A DNA stretch of 64,000 bases from Spirosoma fluviale. Lineage in GTDB: Bacteria > Bacteroidota > Bacteroidia > Cytophagales > Spirosomataceae. Position numbers and translations under genes: made by a program. The stretch spans positions 558,001-622,000 of the forward strand of contig NZ_OCNH01000001.1 in assembly GCF_900230225.1 (NCBI RefSeq), given 5' to 3'. Below, one piece after another: positions 50,314-58,420 of the stretch (the stretch's first letter is position 1; each line of letters begins with the position of its first letter). Under the pieces are notes generated by a model, which saw only the letters and a list, made by a program, of their open reading frames with translations, had not been told where the DNA came from and did not search any database.

Positions 50314-51183
50314 TCAAGGGTTTACATTCGTTTTTGGCTTTTTTGCTCGTGTATTTGCCTTACTACTTTCGTTCCTGTTTTTGGGTGTAATTTCTGCCAG
50401 TCTCAAGAATTGATCCTTTATATCTTCTACAAAGGTGTCATGTAAAGGGGCTTTCTTACCTCTGCCGTGCTTAAATGGCGCGCCAGCTATAAACATTAAT
50501 TCAGCTCCAAACCTGCAAATATTGTCAGTACCTAAGTGTGGTACTTTATAAGAGAGGTAAGAATATAAATCATTGATTGTTTCTTTCTTTCTGAAAGTCG
50601 TATAATCATCTGTTTTCCATTTGTCGTACTCTGTATATTTTTCTACATACCATTCATCTTCTTGAATAATATCCTTAATGCCTGTTTCGTCCTCATCTGC
50701 TTTTTCTCCGTATTTATCCATTACAGATTGGAGTATGAAATAAATTAACTCAGGGTAAGCGATTGTAAAGGTTCGCTTGGGACTTCCTTTTAATGTAATA
50801 GTGATTTTTTCGACAGTATCTGAATTTAAACTACCATGTCCTAAGTAGTGGTATAAACCAATCCCTTCTGCTGTTGAGGGGTTACGGGCTTTATTTCTTT
50901 CCGCCTTCCATTTATTTTCATCCTCTGCAAATACTGGCGGATCGTATTGGGTTAGTATATACTTAAAAGCAAAGTAGATGTCATCCCTCAATCCGATTGG
51001 AATGTTATGCCTTGTTATTAGCTCATCAACTATTGCCTTTCCTTTGGGACTTAGACCACGAATAGGAAATTTTCCACGTTTTATTAACTCTTCAACTCTA
51101 GTTAAATCAAAAAACTGTGAAAGTTGAGAAATAGAAGTTAAGTAGGTTTTTCGTTCAATAGGGGTAGGTCTTTGATGTTTCAT
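50314..51183 (-). CDS. Element protein of unknown function, 289 aa
   Basis: Cytosolic, rich in Lys/Glu/Tyr, with 'TSISQLSQFFDLTRVEELIK', 'RHNIPIGLRDDIYFAFKYIL', 'GSPKRTFTIAYPELIYFILQ' and 'CRFGAELMFIAGAPFKHGRG', and a basic, disordered C-terminus. No known motif is recognised. It lies directly between the integrase and the HTH gene; an operator-like palindrome (51215-51230) sits 32 bp upstream. It is the main unknown of the element. Confidence 0.7.
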   Translation of the reverse strand: MKHQRPTPIERKTYLTSISQLSQFFDLTRVEELIKRGKFPIRGLSPKGKAIVDELITRHNIPIGLRDDIYFAFKYILTQYDPPVFAEDENKWKAERNKARNPSTAEGIGLYHYLGHGSLNSDTVEKITITLKGSPKRTFTIAYPELIYFILQSVMDKYGEKADEDETGIKDIIQEDEWYVEKYTEYDKWKTDDYTTFRKKETINDLYSYLSYKVPHLGTDNICRFGAELMFIAGAPFKHGRGKKAPLHDTFVEDIKDQFLRLAEITPKNRNESSKANTRAKKPKTNVNP

Positions 51184-51214
51184 CTACGTAAAATATTAAG
51201 CATAGTAGAATAGG

Positions 51215-51230
51215 GGTAAGAATTCTTACC
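51215..51230. promoter_or_regulatory. Perfect palindrome, candidate operator
   Basis: GGTAAGAATTCTTACC is a 16-bp perfect dyad 32-47 bp before the 289-aa gene, in the 68-bp gap behind the integrase. The size and place fit an HTH-repressor site. Confidence 0.5.
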
Positions 51231-51251
51231 TAAAAAGAACCTAATAAAGAC

Positions 51252-52487
51252 CTACCCAAAAAGGGTGTCTAATGCTTGGTCTGTGACTTCGGTATCAAAG
51301 TCCTTCAGGTAGTTTTCGGTAATGTTGATTTTAGAGTGCCGTAGTAGCTTGGAGATAGCGTACACGTCTTTTATCTTCCTACGTCCTAAGTCTGCGAACG
51401 TGTGACGGGCTGAATGGAACGAAAGGTCTTTAGGTATGCCAGCCTTTAAACAGATCGTCTTCAGGTACTTATTGATTAGTGCGTTCTTCCGGGAAATTTC
51501 CTTTAACAGTTCTGCTTCTGTGGTGTAGTCCCGCTTACCGCTGAGGATTGGAAACAAGTAGTCTTTGGGCTTGGTGTCTGGCTTCCGGTAATGGCAAAGA
51601 ATGGCTTCCGCTTGCTTAGGTATTTGTATAGTATGTTCTTGCTGTATTACGTGTTGGGTCTTACGCATCACGTAGGATAATCTACCGTTAACAATGTTCT
51701 CCCACTTCAAACAAGACACATCACTAAACCGTACGCCAGCGGTATAGTAAGCAAATAACCAGTAATTACGGGTATGCCAAATAAGAGAGTCTTCGGGTAG
51801 GTCAACACCAATAAAGGCTTGTAATTCCTCTTCTGTAAGTCTGATTCTTTCGGGTTTGGCTTCCTTCATTTTGAAGCCTAAAAACGGGTTATCCTGCCTT
51901 TTTAACAGCCCCTCTTCTATTGCCCTGCCTATTACCGTACGTAGCTTAGAAAGCCCCTTATTCGCTGTATTCAGGCTATTACCTTTCGTCTTGATTAACC
52001 ATTCGTGATAGGTGTATAGGGTAGGGGTAGTAATGTCAGTAAATACTAGGCTATCGTTCTTTATATACTCTTTGAACTTGTTGACTTCAGTACGAACGTT
52101 GCGGCTTGTATTGTATGCCTGTTTCTCAATGAAGTTATCAGCAAAGGCAAAGAAGGAAGTCTGATACTTGCCTTTCATGTGGTCAATCACTACTACCGCT
52201 GTGGCTCCCTTTACCTCTGCTTTGATTGTGGTAGCTTCCCCTTTGAGTTCGATTAGCCTTTCGTTTAGCTGTTTGTAAAGGGGGTAGGTACGGCGTACTG
52301 TTTTCTTAATCGGGTTCCAGTCTTTCTTCGGTATGTCAAAGCCTGTATAGATTCGCTTAATCTTACGGTCAGCCGTTATACGTAGAAATAAGGCATGGTC
52401 TCCGTTTAACTTTGGTTTGTGGTTTAGTTCTGCCGTGAACGTAAACGAGTTTACTAGATTCCGGCTTTTGCTTGAATCGGGTGTCAT
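51252..52487 (-). CDS. int: Tyrosine-type site-specific integrase
   Basis: 411 aa. An N-terminal arm-binding and SAM-like region is followed by the catalytic core with 'YYTAGVRFSDVSCLKW' (first Arg), H358 and R361 in 'FHSARHTFADLG', H384 in 'LLRHSKI' and Y393 in 'ITENYL'. All tyrosine-recombinase residues are present. The start codon lies about 180 bp from attR, the usual place for an integrase. It should recombine attL and attR at tRNA-Leu. Confidence 0.95.
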   Translation of the reverse strand: MTPDSSKSRNLVNSFTFTAELNHKPKLNGDHALFLRITADRKIKRIYTGFDIPKKDWNPIKKTVRRTYPLYKQLNERLIELKGEATTIKAEVKGATAVVVIDHMKGKYQTSFFAFADNFIEKQAYNTSRNVRTEVNKFKEYIKNDSLVFTDITTPTLYTYHEWLIKTKGNSLNTANKGLSKLRTVIGRAIEEGLLKRQDNPFLGFKMKEAKPERIRLTEEELQAFIGVDLPEDSLIWHTRNYWLFAYYTAGVRFSDVSCLKWENIVNGRLSYVMRKTQHVIQQEHTIQIPKQAEAILCHYRKPDTKPKDYLFPILSGKRDYTTEAELLKEISRKNALINKYLKTICLKAGIPKDLSFHSARHTFADLGRRKIKDVYAISKLLRHSKINITENYLKDFDTEVTDQALDTLFG

Positions 52488-52669
52488 GTTAAGTATGTTT
52501 CGTTTTTTATCCTGCCCGAAGATAGTTTACCGAAACAGTTTACCGAAACATTACCGAAACAATTCTTACTTTATTATATATTTAAACGCTTTCATCTACA
52601 TTCATTCATCCTTTTAAATGCCTGTTAAACAATGATTTAGGATAATAGCATATATGTATGAAAGTAGTT

Positions 52670-52692
52670 GTTCGAGTCCGGCTCCCGGTACA
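52670..52692 (+). repeat. attR: right direct repeat of the integrated element
   Basis: Exact copy of the 23-bp repeat at 47366-47388, i.e. a detached 3' end of tRNA-Leu with no tRNA body before it. Confidence 0.92.
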
Positions 52693-53027
52693 TCTAAAGG
52701 CTTTAGATGCTTGTTTTACAGGCGTTTAAAGCCTTTTTCGTTTAGCCACCTGTTTTTATTGTCGGGTATATTTTACTGGATTGCGCATGTATCACGGTTT
52801 TTAAGTTGGCCAAATTCCAATTTGCGCAGACAGGTCTTACAAAGCGTTATAGAAAATGATAGTTTGACGCATCCGTATTCTTCAGAATTCCTTCAGAATC
52901 ATCAAATAGTTTTGATGTCCAGTTAAACCATTGTATTGCTACACTAATCTCATCAGTTCAATAGCCTGTTACTCGTTAATGGGTTATTTTTTTGACGTTC
53001 AATCTGTTCTAGCTACAAATCAATCCA
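52693..53027. other. Chromosomal sequence after attR
   Basis: 335 bp without a convincing gene. It begins with the old tRNA terminator (stem 52696-52705 with 52727-52736, then T run). The rest is AT-rich leader of the response regulator. Confidence 0.6.
52696..52739 (+). terminator. Original tRNA-Leu terminator, displaced by the element
   Basis: aaaggcttta (52696-52705) pairs with taaagccttt (52727-52736), followed by T. It lies 4 bp beyond attR, where the tRNA 3' end was before integration. Confidence 0.65.
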
Positions 53028-53456
53028 TTGGTAAATCGTTCTTTATCCATCCTGGTCGTAGAGGCCAATACCGATCATCATTTACTTATTGGCTATAGTT
53101 GTCAAGTAAACAAGTTCCAGGTAAAGCCTATTTTTGCCACAAACGTTGAGGAGGCATTGGATTATCTGGACGTCTACGCTAATGACAGACAGTTATTTCC
53201 TCAACTAGTTTTGCTGGATCTTCTGTTGCCTCAACCTGAAGCAGGACTGCAATTAATCCGAGAGATCAGGAAGTCGTATCCTCGTTTGCCTATTGTGGTA
53301 TTAAGCCATCATCAGGATCAGGCCGATATTCAGCGAGCGTATGATGTAGGTGCCAATTCGTTTATTGCTAAGCCGTTAAACTTACTGGATTGGGAGGGTC
53401 ATTTTCAGATTTTACTTTCTTACTGGTTAACTGTAGTTACTCTAGCCCCATCTTAA
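53028..53456 (+). CDS. Response regulator, receiver domain only
   Basis: 142 aa, TTG start: an in-frame TAG at 53010 leaves no ATG or GTG upstream. 'QLVLLDLLLPQPEAGLQLIR' has the phospho-Asp, 'IVVLSHH' the Ser and 'SFIAKPLN' the Lys. The usual acidic pair is changed: 'LVVEANTDHHLL' has Glu-Ala in place of Asp-Asp, with an Asp three residues on. Activity may therefore be altered. It stands alone just outside the element and ends near a strong terminator. Confidence 0.82.
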   Translation: MVNRSLSILVVEANTDHHLLIGYSCQVNKFQVKPIFATNVEEALDYLDVYANDRQLFPQLVLLDLLLPQPEAGLQLIREIRKSYPRLPIVVLSHHQDQADIQRAYDVGANSFIAKPLNLLDWEGHFQILLSYWLTVVTLAPS

Positions 53457-53585
53457 CCCCAATCTTTCAGGTTTTAAAAATGGGTAGGCGATTGGTAAAA
53501 AAATCATCAGAAGGAGTGGCTCGCCTAAATAATGCTAGCCCTGTATGATTGTCCCTAAAGAGGGTTCACGTACCTATTTAACATC

Positions 53586-53627
53586 AAAAAAGCCGGGGAC
53601 GACTGTTAAGTCGTCCCCGGCTTTTTT
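53586..53627. terminator. Bidirectional terminator, response regulator / lmo0937 copy 2
   Basis: Perfect 18-bp stem (53586-53603 with 53610-53627) with six A and six T at its ends, between convergent genes. Confidence 0.93.
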
Positions 53628-53655
53628 ACGTTAGACTGAATTGTCAACCGATAAC

Positions 53656-53823
53656 TCACACCCCCCGTCCTTGTATAAGACGCAGGATGATTGCAATAAC
53701 GGCAATCACTAACAAGACGTGAATCAGACCACTGGAGGCAATGCCTGTTCCTAAAACGCCTAAAAATCCGAGTAGCCAGATGATAATCAGAATCACCGCA
53801 ATGGTGTATAATAAGTTGCCCAT
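53656..53823 (-). CDS. lmo0937-family small membrane protein, copy 2
   Basis: 55 aa read directly, starting 'MGNLLYTIAVILIIIWLLGF' and ending 'RLIQGRGV'. It differs from copy 1 (8612-8779) at only about seven, mostly conservative, positions. Two hydrophobic helices, basic end. Unlike copy 1 it has no TTGGYAC element upstream but a long palindrome at 53867-53888, so the copies look differently controlled. Confidence 0.85.
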   Translation of the reverse strand: MGNLLYTIAVILIIIWLLGFLGVLGTGIASSGLIHVLLVIAVIAIILRLIQGRGV

Positions 53824-54286
53824 GGTATTTATTTAATTAGTAGATGTTCGATGGTCTAACTAGTACATTTTCTAAACGTTTAGAAAATCGAGTGAACGGC
53901 CAAACAAACATGTGTCGATATATATAATAAAATAAATATTATATAATACTATTTGAAGTGTGTGGGGTGGCTACATTATGGATCAGACTTGCCTGAATAG
54001 GGAGTTTGCCTACAGAAAGGCCAATTGAGTTGGATTATAGTTAGCGCATTGGTTATGAGATCGGTAAGGAAGATTGTGTACTGTAAATGTTTACCGAATA
54101 TGGTTTTTTTTGCATGTGTAAGGAAAATGTTTCGTATCCAGCTGTATTTTTTGCCGAATGGTTTAACCGGTGCTTTAGCCTGATCGATTCCTGTTGCAAA
54201 TTGCCCAACTTTGTTTTTGGCAGGATTGGAATTCGGTGAACGAATGGCGACGTTTGCTTCCGTTTCTTTTCCATCTCTCCTCAATA
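53824..54286. other. Divergent regulatory region, lmo0937 copy 2 / gapN
   Basis: 463 bp, strongly AT-rich, without a convincing gene. It holds the 22-bp palindrome at 53867-53888; no other structure was seen. Confidence 0.55.
53867..53888. promoter_or_regulatory. 22-bp perfect palindrome, candidate operator
   Basis: The centre TCTAAACGTTTAGA lies within a 22-bp perfect dyad with no loop, 44 bp before the lmo0937 copy 2 start. A central CG flanked by AAA/TTT is like LacI-family operators. No LacI gene is nearby. Confidence 0.5.
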
Positions 54287-55909
54287 ATGACTAATTCAGC
54301 TCTTTTTCAACTTTTCCCGTCGGAAGACCAGATTCCTGCCGACTACCGTATCGAACCCATTCACCAGCGTGAATACCTCCTTAACGGCGAAATGCGCCAG
54401 TGGGACGGTCCGGTATCTGAAGTTTATTCGCCCGTGTGTATCCCCGACCAGAATGGTGTACTGCAACGACAACTGGTGGGTAGTTTTCCCGTTACTGGTC
54501 CTGAGGAAGCACTCGAAGCCCTCGAATCGGCCGTGGCTGCCTATGATAACGGACGGGGCGAGTGGCCCCAGATGTCGGTGGCGGGGCGTATTGCCTGCAT
54601 GGAAACATTTGTCGGGAAGATGCTCGAACAGAAAAAACTGGTCGTGAACCTGATCATGTGGGAAATCGGCAAAAACCTCGCCGATGCCACTAAAGAGTTT
54701 GACCGGACGGTAACCTATATCTACGATACCATCGATACCCTGAAAACGATGGACCGGAATTCGTCGAGGTTCCGGATTGAAGAAGGAATCATTGGCCAGA
54801 TCCGACGGTCGCCCCTGGGCGTGGTGCTGGCTATGGGGCCGTTCAACTACCCGCTCAACGAAACCTACACAACACTCATTCCGGCTATTCTGATGGGGAA
54901 CACCATTCTGTTCAAAACCCCGAAGCATGGCTCTCTCTTGCATTACCCCTTGCTGGAAGCATTCCGTATCAGTTTTCCGAAAGGGGTTGTCAACTCCTTG
55001 TATGGCCGGGGGGCTAATGTAATTCCACCCGTTATGCAGTCCGGCAAGGTAAATGTACTAACGCTTATTGGCTCCAGTCGGGTTGCCGATGAACTCCAGC
55101 GGCAACACCCAAAACTTAACCGACTACGGTCCATTATGAGCCTGGATGCCAAAAATGCCGCCGTTATTTTACCCGATGCCGATCTGGATGTAGCCGTTAA
55201 AGAGTGCCTTTTGGGTACACTTTCGTTCAATGGGCAGCGGTGTACCGCCATCAAGATCATTTGGGTTCATCGCTCCGTTGCCGATGACTTCCTGAAACGC
55301 TTTGGGCCGGAAGTGAGTAATCTTAAACCCGGAATGCCGTGGGATGCCGGTGTACAAATTACCCCGCTGCCCGAACCCAACAAGACGCAGTACCTGACAG
55401 ACATTATTGCCGATGCCAAAGCGGGGGGCGCGTCTATCGTCAATGAAGGCGGGGGCGAAACGGTGGCATCGCTGTTTGTACCAGCGGTTGTCTCACCAGT
55501 TAAAGAAGGGATGCGCTTATACCGGGAAGAACAGTTCGGTCCCGTTATTCCGGTAGTTGTGTTCGACGATACCGAGGAGTTTATCGACTACCTCATTACC
55601 GACGATCACGGCATGCAGGCGAGTATTTTTGGTACCGATACCGAAGAAATATCGCGGTTAATTGATCCATTGGTGAACCTGGTAAGCCGGGTGAACATCA
55701 ATGCCCAGTGCCAGCGCGGGCCGGATACGTTCCCGTTTACCGGACGTAAAGACTCCGCAGAAGGTACGCTGTCGGTCGAAGATGCCCTGCGGTCATTCTC
55801 AATCCGATCGGCAGTAGCTACGAAAGACACCGCTACTAACAAAGCGATTCTGAACGACATTGTGGAGCACCATAAGTCTACATTCCTGAGTACGAATTTT
55901 ATTTTTTAA
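54287..55909 (+). CDS. gapN: NADP-dependent glyceraldehyde-3-phosphate dehydrogenase
   Basis: 540 aa from the ATG at 54287. An aldehyde-dehydrogenase fold: 'VLAMGPFNYPLNETYTTLIP' (cofactor region), 'LTLIGSSRVADEL', 'GTLSFNGQRCTAIK' with the catalytic Cys, and 'EEQFGPVIPVVVFDDTEE'. The 'NINAQCQRGPDTFPFTGRKD' C-terminal stretch fits the GapN group, which oxidises glyceraldehyde 3-phosphate to 3-phosphoglycerate and yields NADPH. Classic GapN is about 475-500 aa; the extra 40 residues are N-terminal. A broader aldehyde dehydrogenase cannot be fully excluded. Confidence 0.85.
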   Translation: MTNSALFQLFPSEDQIPADYRIEPIHQREYLLNGEMRQWDGPVSEVYSPVCIPDQNGVLQRQLVGSFPVTGPEEALEALESAVAAYDNGRGEWPQMSVAGRIACMETFVGKMLEQKKLVVNLIMWEIGKNLADATKEFDRTVTYIYDTIDTLKTMDRNSSRFRIEEGIIGQIRRSPLGVVLAMGPFNYPLNETYTTLIPAILMGNTILFKTPKHGSLLHYPLLEAFRISFPKGVVNSLYGRGANVIPPVMQSGKVNVLTLIGSSRVADELQRQHPKLNRLRSIMSLDAKNAAVILPDADLDVAVKECLLGTLSFNGQRCTAIKIIWVHRSVADDFLKRFGPEVSNLKPGMPWDAGVQITPLPEPNKTQYLTDIIADAKAGGASIVNEGGGETVASLFVPAVVSPVKEGMRLYREEQFGPVIPVVVFDDTEEFIDYLITDDHGMQASIFGTDTEEISRLIDPLVNLVSRVNINAQCQRGPDTFPFTGRKDSAEGTLSVEDALRSFSIRSAVATKDTATNKAILNDIVEHHKSTFLSTNFIF

Positions 55910-55998
55910 GGGAGCACCGATCGGCCGTTGATGCGTCGAGCCGTCCCGGTCGGTCGGTGTTATACAATTAAACGGTCGACCGTTCCGGTTGGCATTAC

Positions 55999-57012
55999 AT
56001 GCTCACTGCCACTAAACTTTCTAAAGTCTATTCTGACGTTACGGCGGTTCGTAATGTGTCGCTATCGCTTGAGCCGGGACAAATCATGGCGCTTGTGGGG
56101 GCCAGCGGCTCCGGGAAAAGTACGCTGCTAAACCTGTTGGCGGGTATGGCCGATGCGGATACCGGCACGGTCAGTCTCGATGGCGAACGGGTAGCGGGTC
56201 CATCGGATGTACTAGTGCCGGGTCATAAAAACATTCGGCTGGTGCATCAGGAATACCAGTTAATGCCTAATGTATCCGTCCGGGAAAATATTCGGTATGC
56301 GCTTCGTTTTTTTGAGAAGAGCTACCGCGACTTCCGGGTGGATGAATTACTGCGACTGTGTCGGCTAACAGAGGTGCAGGATCGTGTGCCCCGGCAAATA
56401 TCGGGGGGGGAGAAGCAACGCACCGCCATTGCCCGCGCCATTGCCGATAAACCGGCCGTCTTGTTGCTTGACGAACCTTTCAGCCATCTTGACTTACCTA
56501 ACCGGCTAATCGTCCGCGATTTATTGTTCGACATGGTTCGTGAGGAGGCTGACGTTGCAACGGATTCACGCGCAACGTCCTGTCTGATTGTTACCCACGA
56601 TGCTACAGATGCACTTTCCATTGCCGATTCGCTGGGGATTATGCGTGATGGTAAACTGATACAGCTCGGTTCGCCGACCGCTGTTTATCACCAGCCGCAA
56701 ACAGCCTATGCCGCTCGTATGACAGGCCCTGTCAATATTCTGAAAGCCAGACACCTGCCTTTACTCGGCTTACCCGAACCGACTAGTCCCAATGAGTTGA
56801 TTTGTTTACGGCCCGAGCAGATTCAGCTAACGGAAGGTGGAGCCATTGGCACCATTCGGGCGGTGTTTTTCAAGGGTAGTCATTACGAACTGGAGGTTGC
56901 CCTGTCGCGCTATGTATTGCTGCGTCTACTGACGACCCGCACCGATTTGCACGTTGGGCAGGAGGTAGGTATTCGTGTTGCCAATGAGTCCGTTTGGACA
57001 GTAAAGCCCTAG
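55999..57012 (+). CDS. Orphan ABC transporter ATPase (PotA/CysA type)
   Basis: 337 aa. Walker A 'GASGSGKSTLL', signature 'QISGGEKQRTAIARAIAD', Walker B 'VLLLDEPFSHLD', H-loop 'LIVTHDATDAL'. Past about residue 240 there is a TOBE-like regulatory domain ('LICLRPEQIQLTE'). This is the importer-type ATPase class for polyamine, sulfate or metal uptake. No permease or binding-protein gene is adjacent, so the partner is unknown. Confidence 0.9.
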   Translation: MLTATKLSKVYSDVTAVRNVSLSLEPGQIMALVGASGSGKSTLLNLLAGMADADTGTVSLDGERVAGPSDVLVPGHKNIRLVHQEYQLMPNVSVRENIRYALRFFEKSYRDFRVDELLRLCRLTEVQDRVPRQISGGEKQRTAIARAIADKPAVLLLDEPFSHLDLPNRLIVRDLLFDMVREEADVATDSRATSCLIVTHDATDALSIADSLGIMRDGKLIQLGSPTAVYHQPQTAYAARMTGPVNILKARHLPLLGLPEPTSPNELICLRPEQIQLTEGGAIGTIRAVFFKGSHYELEVALSRYVLLRLLTTRTDLHVGQEVGIRVANESVWTVKP

Positions 57013-57071
57013 TTGCTGTTAACCCTGATGGCTTGTTTTGGGTTGTATGAGAAACAAACCAACAACACGTT

Positions 57072-57251
57072 ATGGAAAACAAAGAACAACCCCCCGGAGT
57101 ACCTCAACCTGCCGGACAGGATGGCTTTCTGGTCAGTGAAGAAACGGAAAATGTAGATGCCTCGGGCGTTGATGACCGCTCGACGGGCATGGGCGAAGGC
57201 GATAAAGATTTTCTGGGTAAGACCAACCTGAAGGATAAGGACGATGAGTAA
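57072..57251 (+). CDS. Small acidic protein, 59 aa
   Basis: It reads 'MENKEQPPGVPQPAGQDGFL' and ends in 'NLKDKDDE'; hydrophilic, acidic, probably disordered, without membrane segment. A good start, 59 bp behind the ATPase gene and followed by a strong terminator. No family is recognised. Confidence 0.55.
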   Translation: MENKEQPPGVPQPAGQDGFLVSEETENVDASGVDDRSTGMGEGDKDFLGKTNLKDKDDE

Positions 57252-57282
57252 TGTTGTCGTTTTGGTAAGCTGTTACCACAAA

Positions 57283-57314
57283 AGAAGGCCCACCGCTTCA
57301 GCGGTGGGCCTTCT
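57283..57314. terminator. Bidirectional terminator, acidic protein / MoxR
   Basis: Perfect 14-bp GC-rich stem (57283-57296 with 57301-57314), 4-nt loop, between convergent genes. Confidence 0.9.
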
Positions 57315-57335
57315 GGCTTTATTTATGATTCAACC

Positions 57336-58298
57336 CTACAACAACCGTTTGATCAGCTGCTCTACCGAAATGCCTTCGGCCTCAGCTTTGAAGTTTCGTA
57401 CTACCCGGTGGCGTAGAATAGGCAATGCTACCGCCTTAACATCTTCGATATCGGGCGAGTATTTCCCGGTTAGCAGGGCGTTGCATTTTGCGGCCAGGAT
57501 GAGTGCCTGAGAGGCCCGTGGCCCTGCACCCCACTCCAGATACTGGTTGGCATCGGAAGCCGCCATTTCGGTATTCGGGCGGGTTTTGTGCACGAGTTTT
57601 ACGGCATATTCCACCACATTGTCGACTACCGGCACCCGGCGAACCAGTTGCTGGAATTCCCGAATTTCTTCGCCCGTGATCACGCGCTGAACATCGTATT
57701 TTTTGTCGGAAGTTGTGCTTTTAACAATATCCAGTTCGGATTGATAAGACGGGTAATCCAGATAGATATTGAACATAAACCGGTCGAGCTGGGCTTCGGG
57801 TAGGGGATAGGTACCTTCCTGCTCAATCGGGTTTTGGGTGGCTAAAACGAAAAATGGCCGTCCCAGTGCATATTTCTGACCGGCAATAGTAACCGAATAC
57901 TCCTGCATGGCTTCCAGTAGCGCTGACTGCGTTTTGGGCGGAGTCCGGTTAATTTCATCGGCCAGAATAATATTGGCAAATACGGGGCCTTTGATAAACT
58001 TGAAATTGCGTTCCTGATCCAATGTCTCAGAGCCCAGAATATCAGACGGCATCAGGTCAGGCGTAAACTGGATACGGTTGAAATCGAGGTCAAGCGCACC
58101 CGCAATGGTTTGAATCAATAGCGTCTTGGCTAAACCGGGTACGCCCACCAACAGGCAGTGACCCTGGCAAAAGATGGCCGTCAGCAGCAAGCGAACCGTA
58201 TCATCCTGACCAATTACGACTTTCGAGATTTCGTTTTTTAACTTCTGATAAGAGGTAGTAAGGGCTTCGGCAGCCGCAACATCCGAGGAGTAAGGCAT
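57336..58298 (-). CDS. MoxR-family AAA+ ATPase
   Basis: 320 aa. Walker A in 'LLVGVPGLAKTLL', Walker B in 'NIILADEINRTPPKTQSALL', sensor 'FVLATQNPIEQEGTYPLPEA' and 'QLDRFMFNIYLDYP', all typical of MoxR. These ATPases act as chaperones for metal insertion or complex assembly, usually with VWA-domain partners. Here no DUF58 or VWA gene follows; instead a terminator does. The PPIase SurA-like gene lies upstream on the same strand. Confidence 0.93.
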   Translation of the reverse strand: MPYSSDVAAAEALTTSYQKLKNEISKVVIGQDDTVRLLLTAIFCQGHCLLVGVPGLAKTLLIQTIAGALDLDFNRIQFTPDLMPSDILGSETLDQERNFKFIKGPVFANIILADEINRTPPKTQSALLEAMQEYSVTIAGQKYALGRPFFVLATQNPIEQEGTYPLPEAQLDRFMFNIYLDYPSYQSELDIVKSTTSDKKYDVQRVITGEEIREFQQLVRRVPVVDNVVEYAVKLVHKTRPNTEMAASDANQYLEWGAGPRASQALILAAKCNALLTGKYSPDIEDVKAVALPILRHRVVRNFKAEAEGISVEQLIKRLL

Positions 58299-58309
58299 TG
58301 TAGTAAAAA

Positions 58310-58420
58310 ATGATTAATGAAAAATGTATAATGGTTAAAGTGGGTAATGTGCTAATGAATTATAGTGCTCTACTTGACAGCGCTCATTATCCATTGGTCA
58401 TTAACCATTATCAATTAATT
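58310..58420. repeat. Heptad-phased intergenic palindrome G (ATGnnnn)
   Basis: ATG starts at 58310, 58317, 58324 and 58331, period 7, then at 58347 and 58355. The core 11-mers 58328-58338 and 58401-58411 are perfect complements. It spans the gap between the SurA-like and moxR genes. Confidence 0.72.

Larger units (their letters stand above)
47389..52669. mobile_element. tRNA-Leu-integrated element with gene II/X-type Rep
   Basis: 5.3 kb between perfect 23-bp repeats at tRNA-Leu. All six genes lie on the minus strand: tyrosine integrase next to attR, an unknown 289-aa protein, an excisionase/MerR-like HTH protein, an unknown 169-aa protein, a gene II/X-type replication protein and an HNH nuclease. 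It is visibly more AT-rich than the flanks. No conjugation, coat or morphogenesis gene was recognised. It could be an integrative rolling-circle plasmid, a satellite of a filamentous phage, or a remnant of one. Confidence 0.85.

Noticed and set aside
49366..52487. Phage structural or conjugation genes in the tRNA-Leu element
   Set aside because: No coat, Zot/gene I, portal, terminase, relaxase or type IV secretion motif could be seen in any of the six products, so prophage or ICE was not called.
52654..52926. 90-aa open frame starting at attR
   Set aside because: It begins in the repeated tRNA end and runs through the displaced terminator; no family features.
53976..54284. Two overlapping open frames (73 and 102 aa) before gapN
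   Set aside because: AT-rich promoter region, Lys/Pro/Asn-rich noise, no conserved features.
54296..54943. 215-aa open frame opposite gapN
   Set aside because: Antisense shadow; no domain, and gapN motifs are intact through this stretch.
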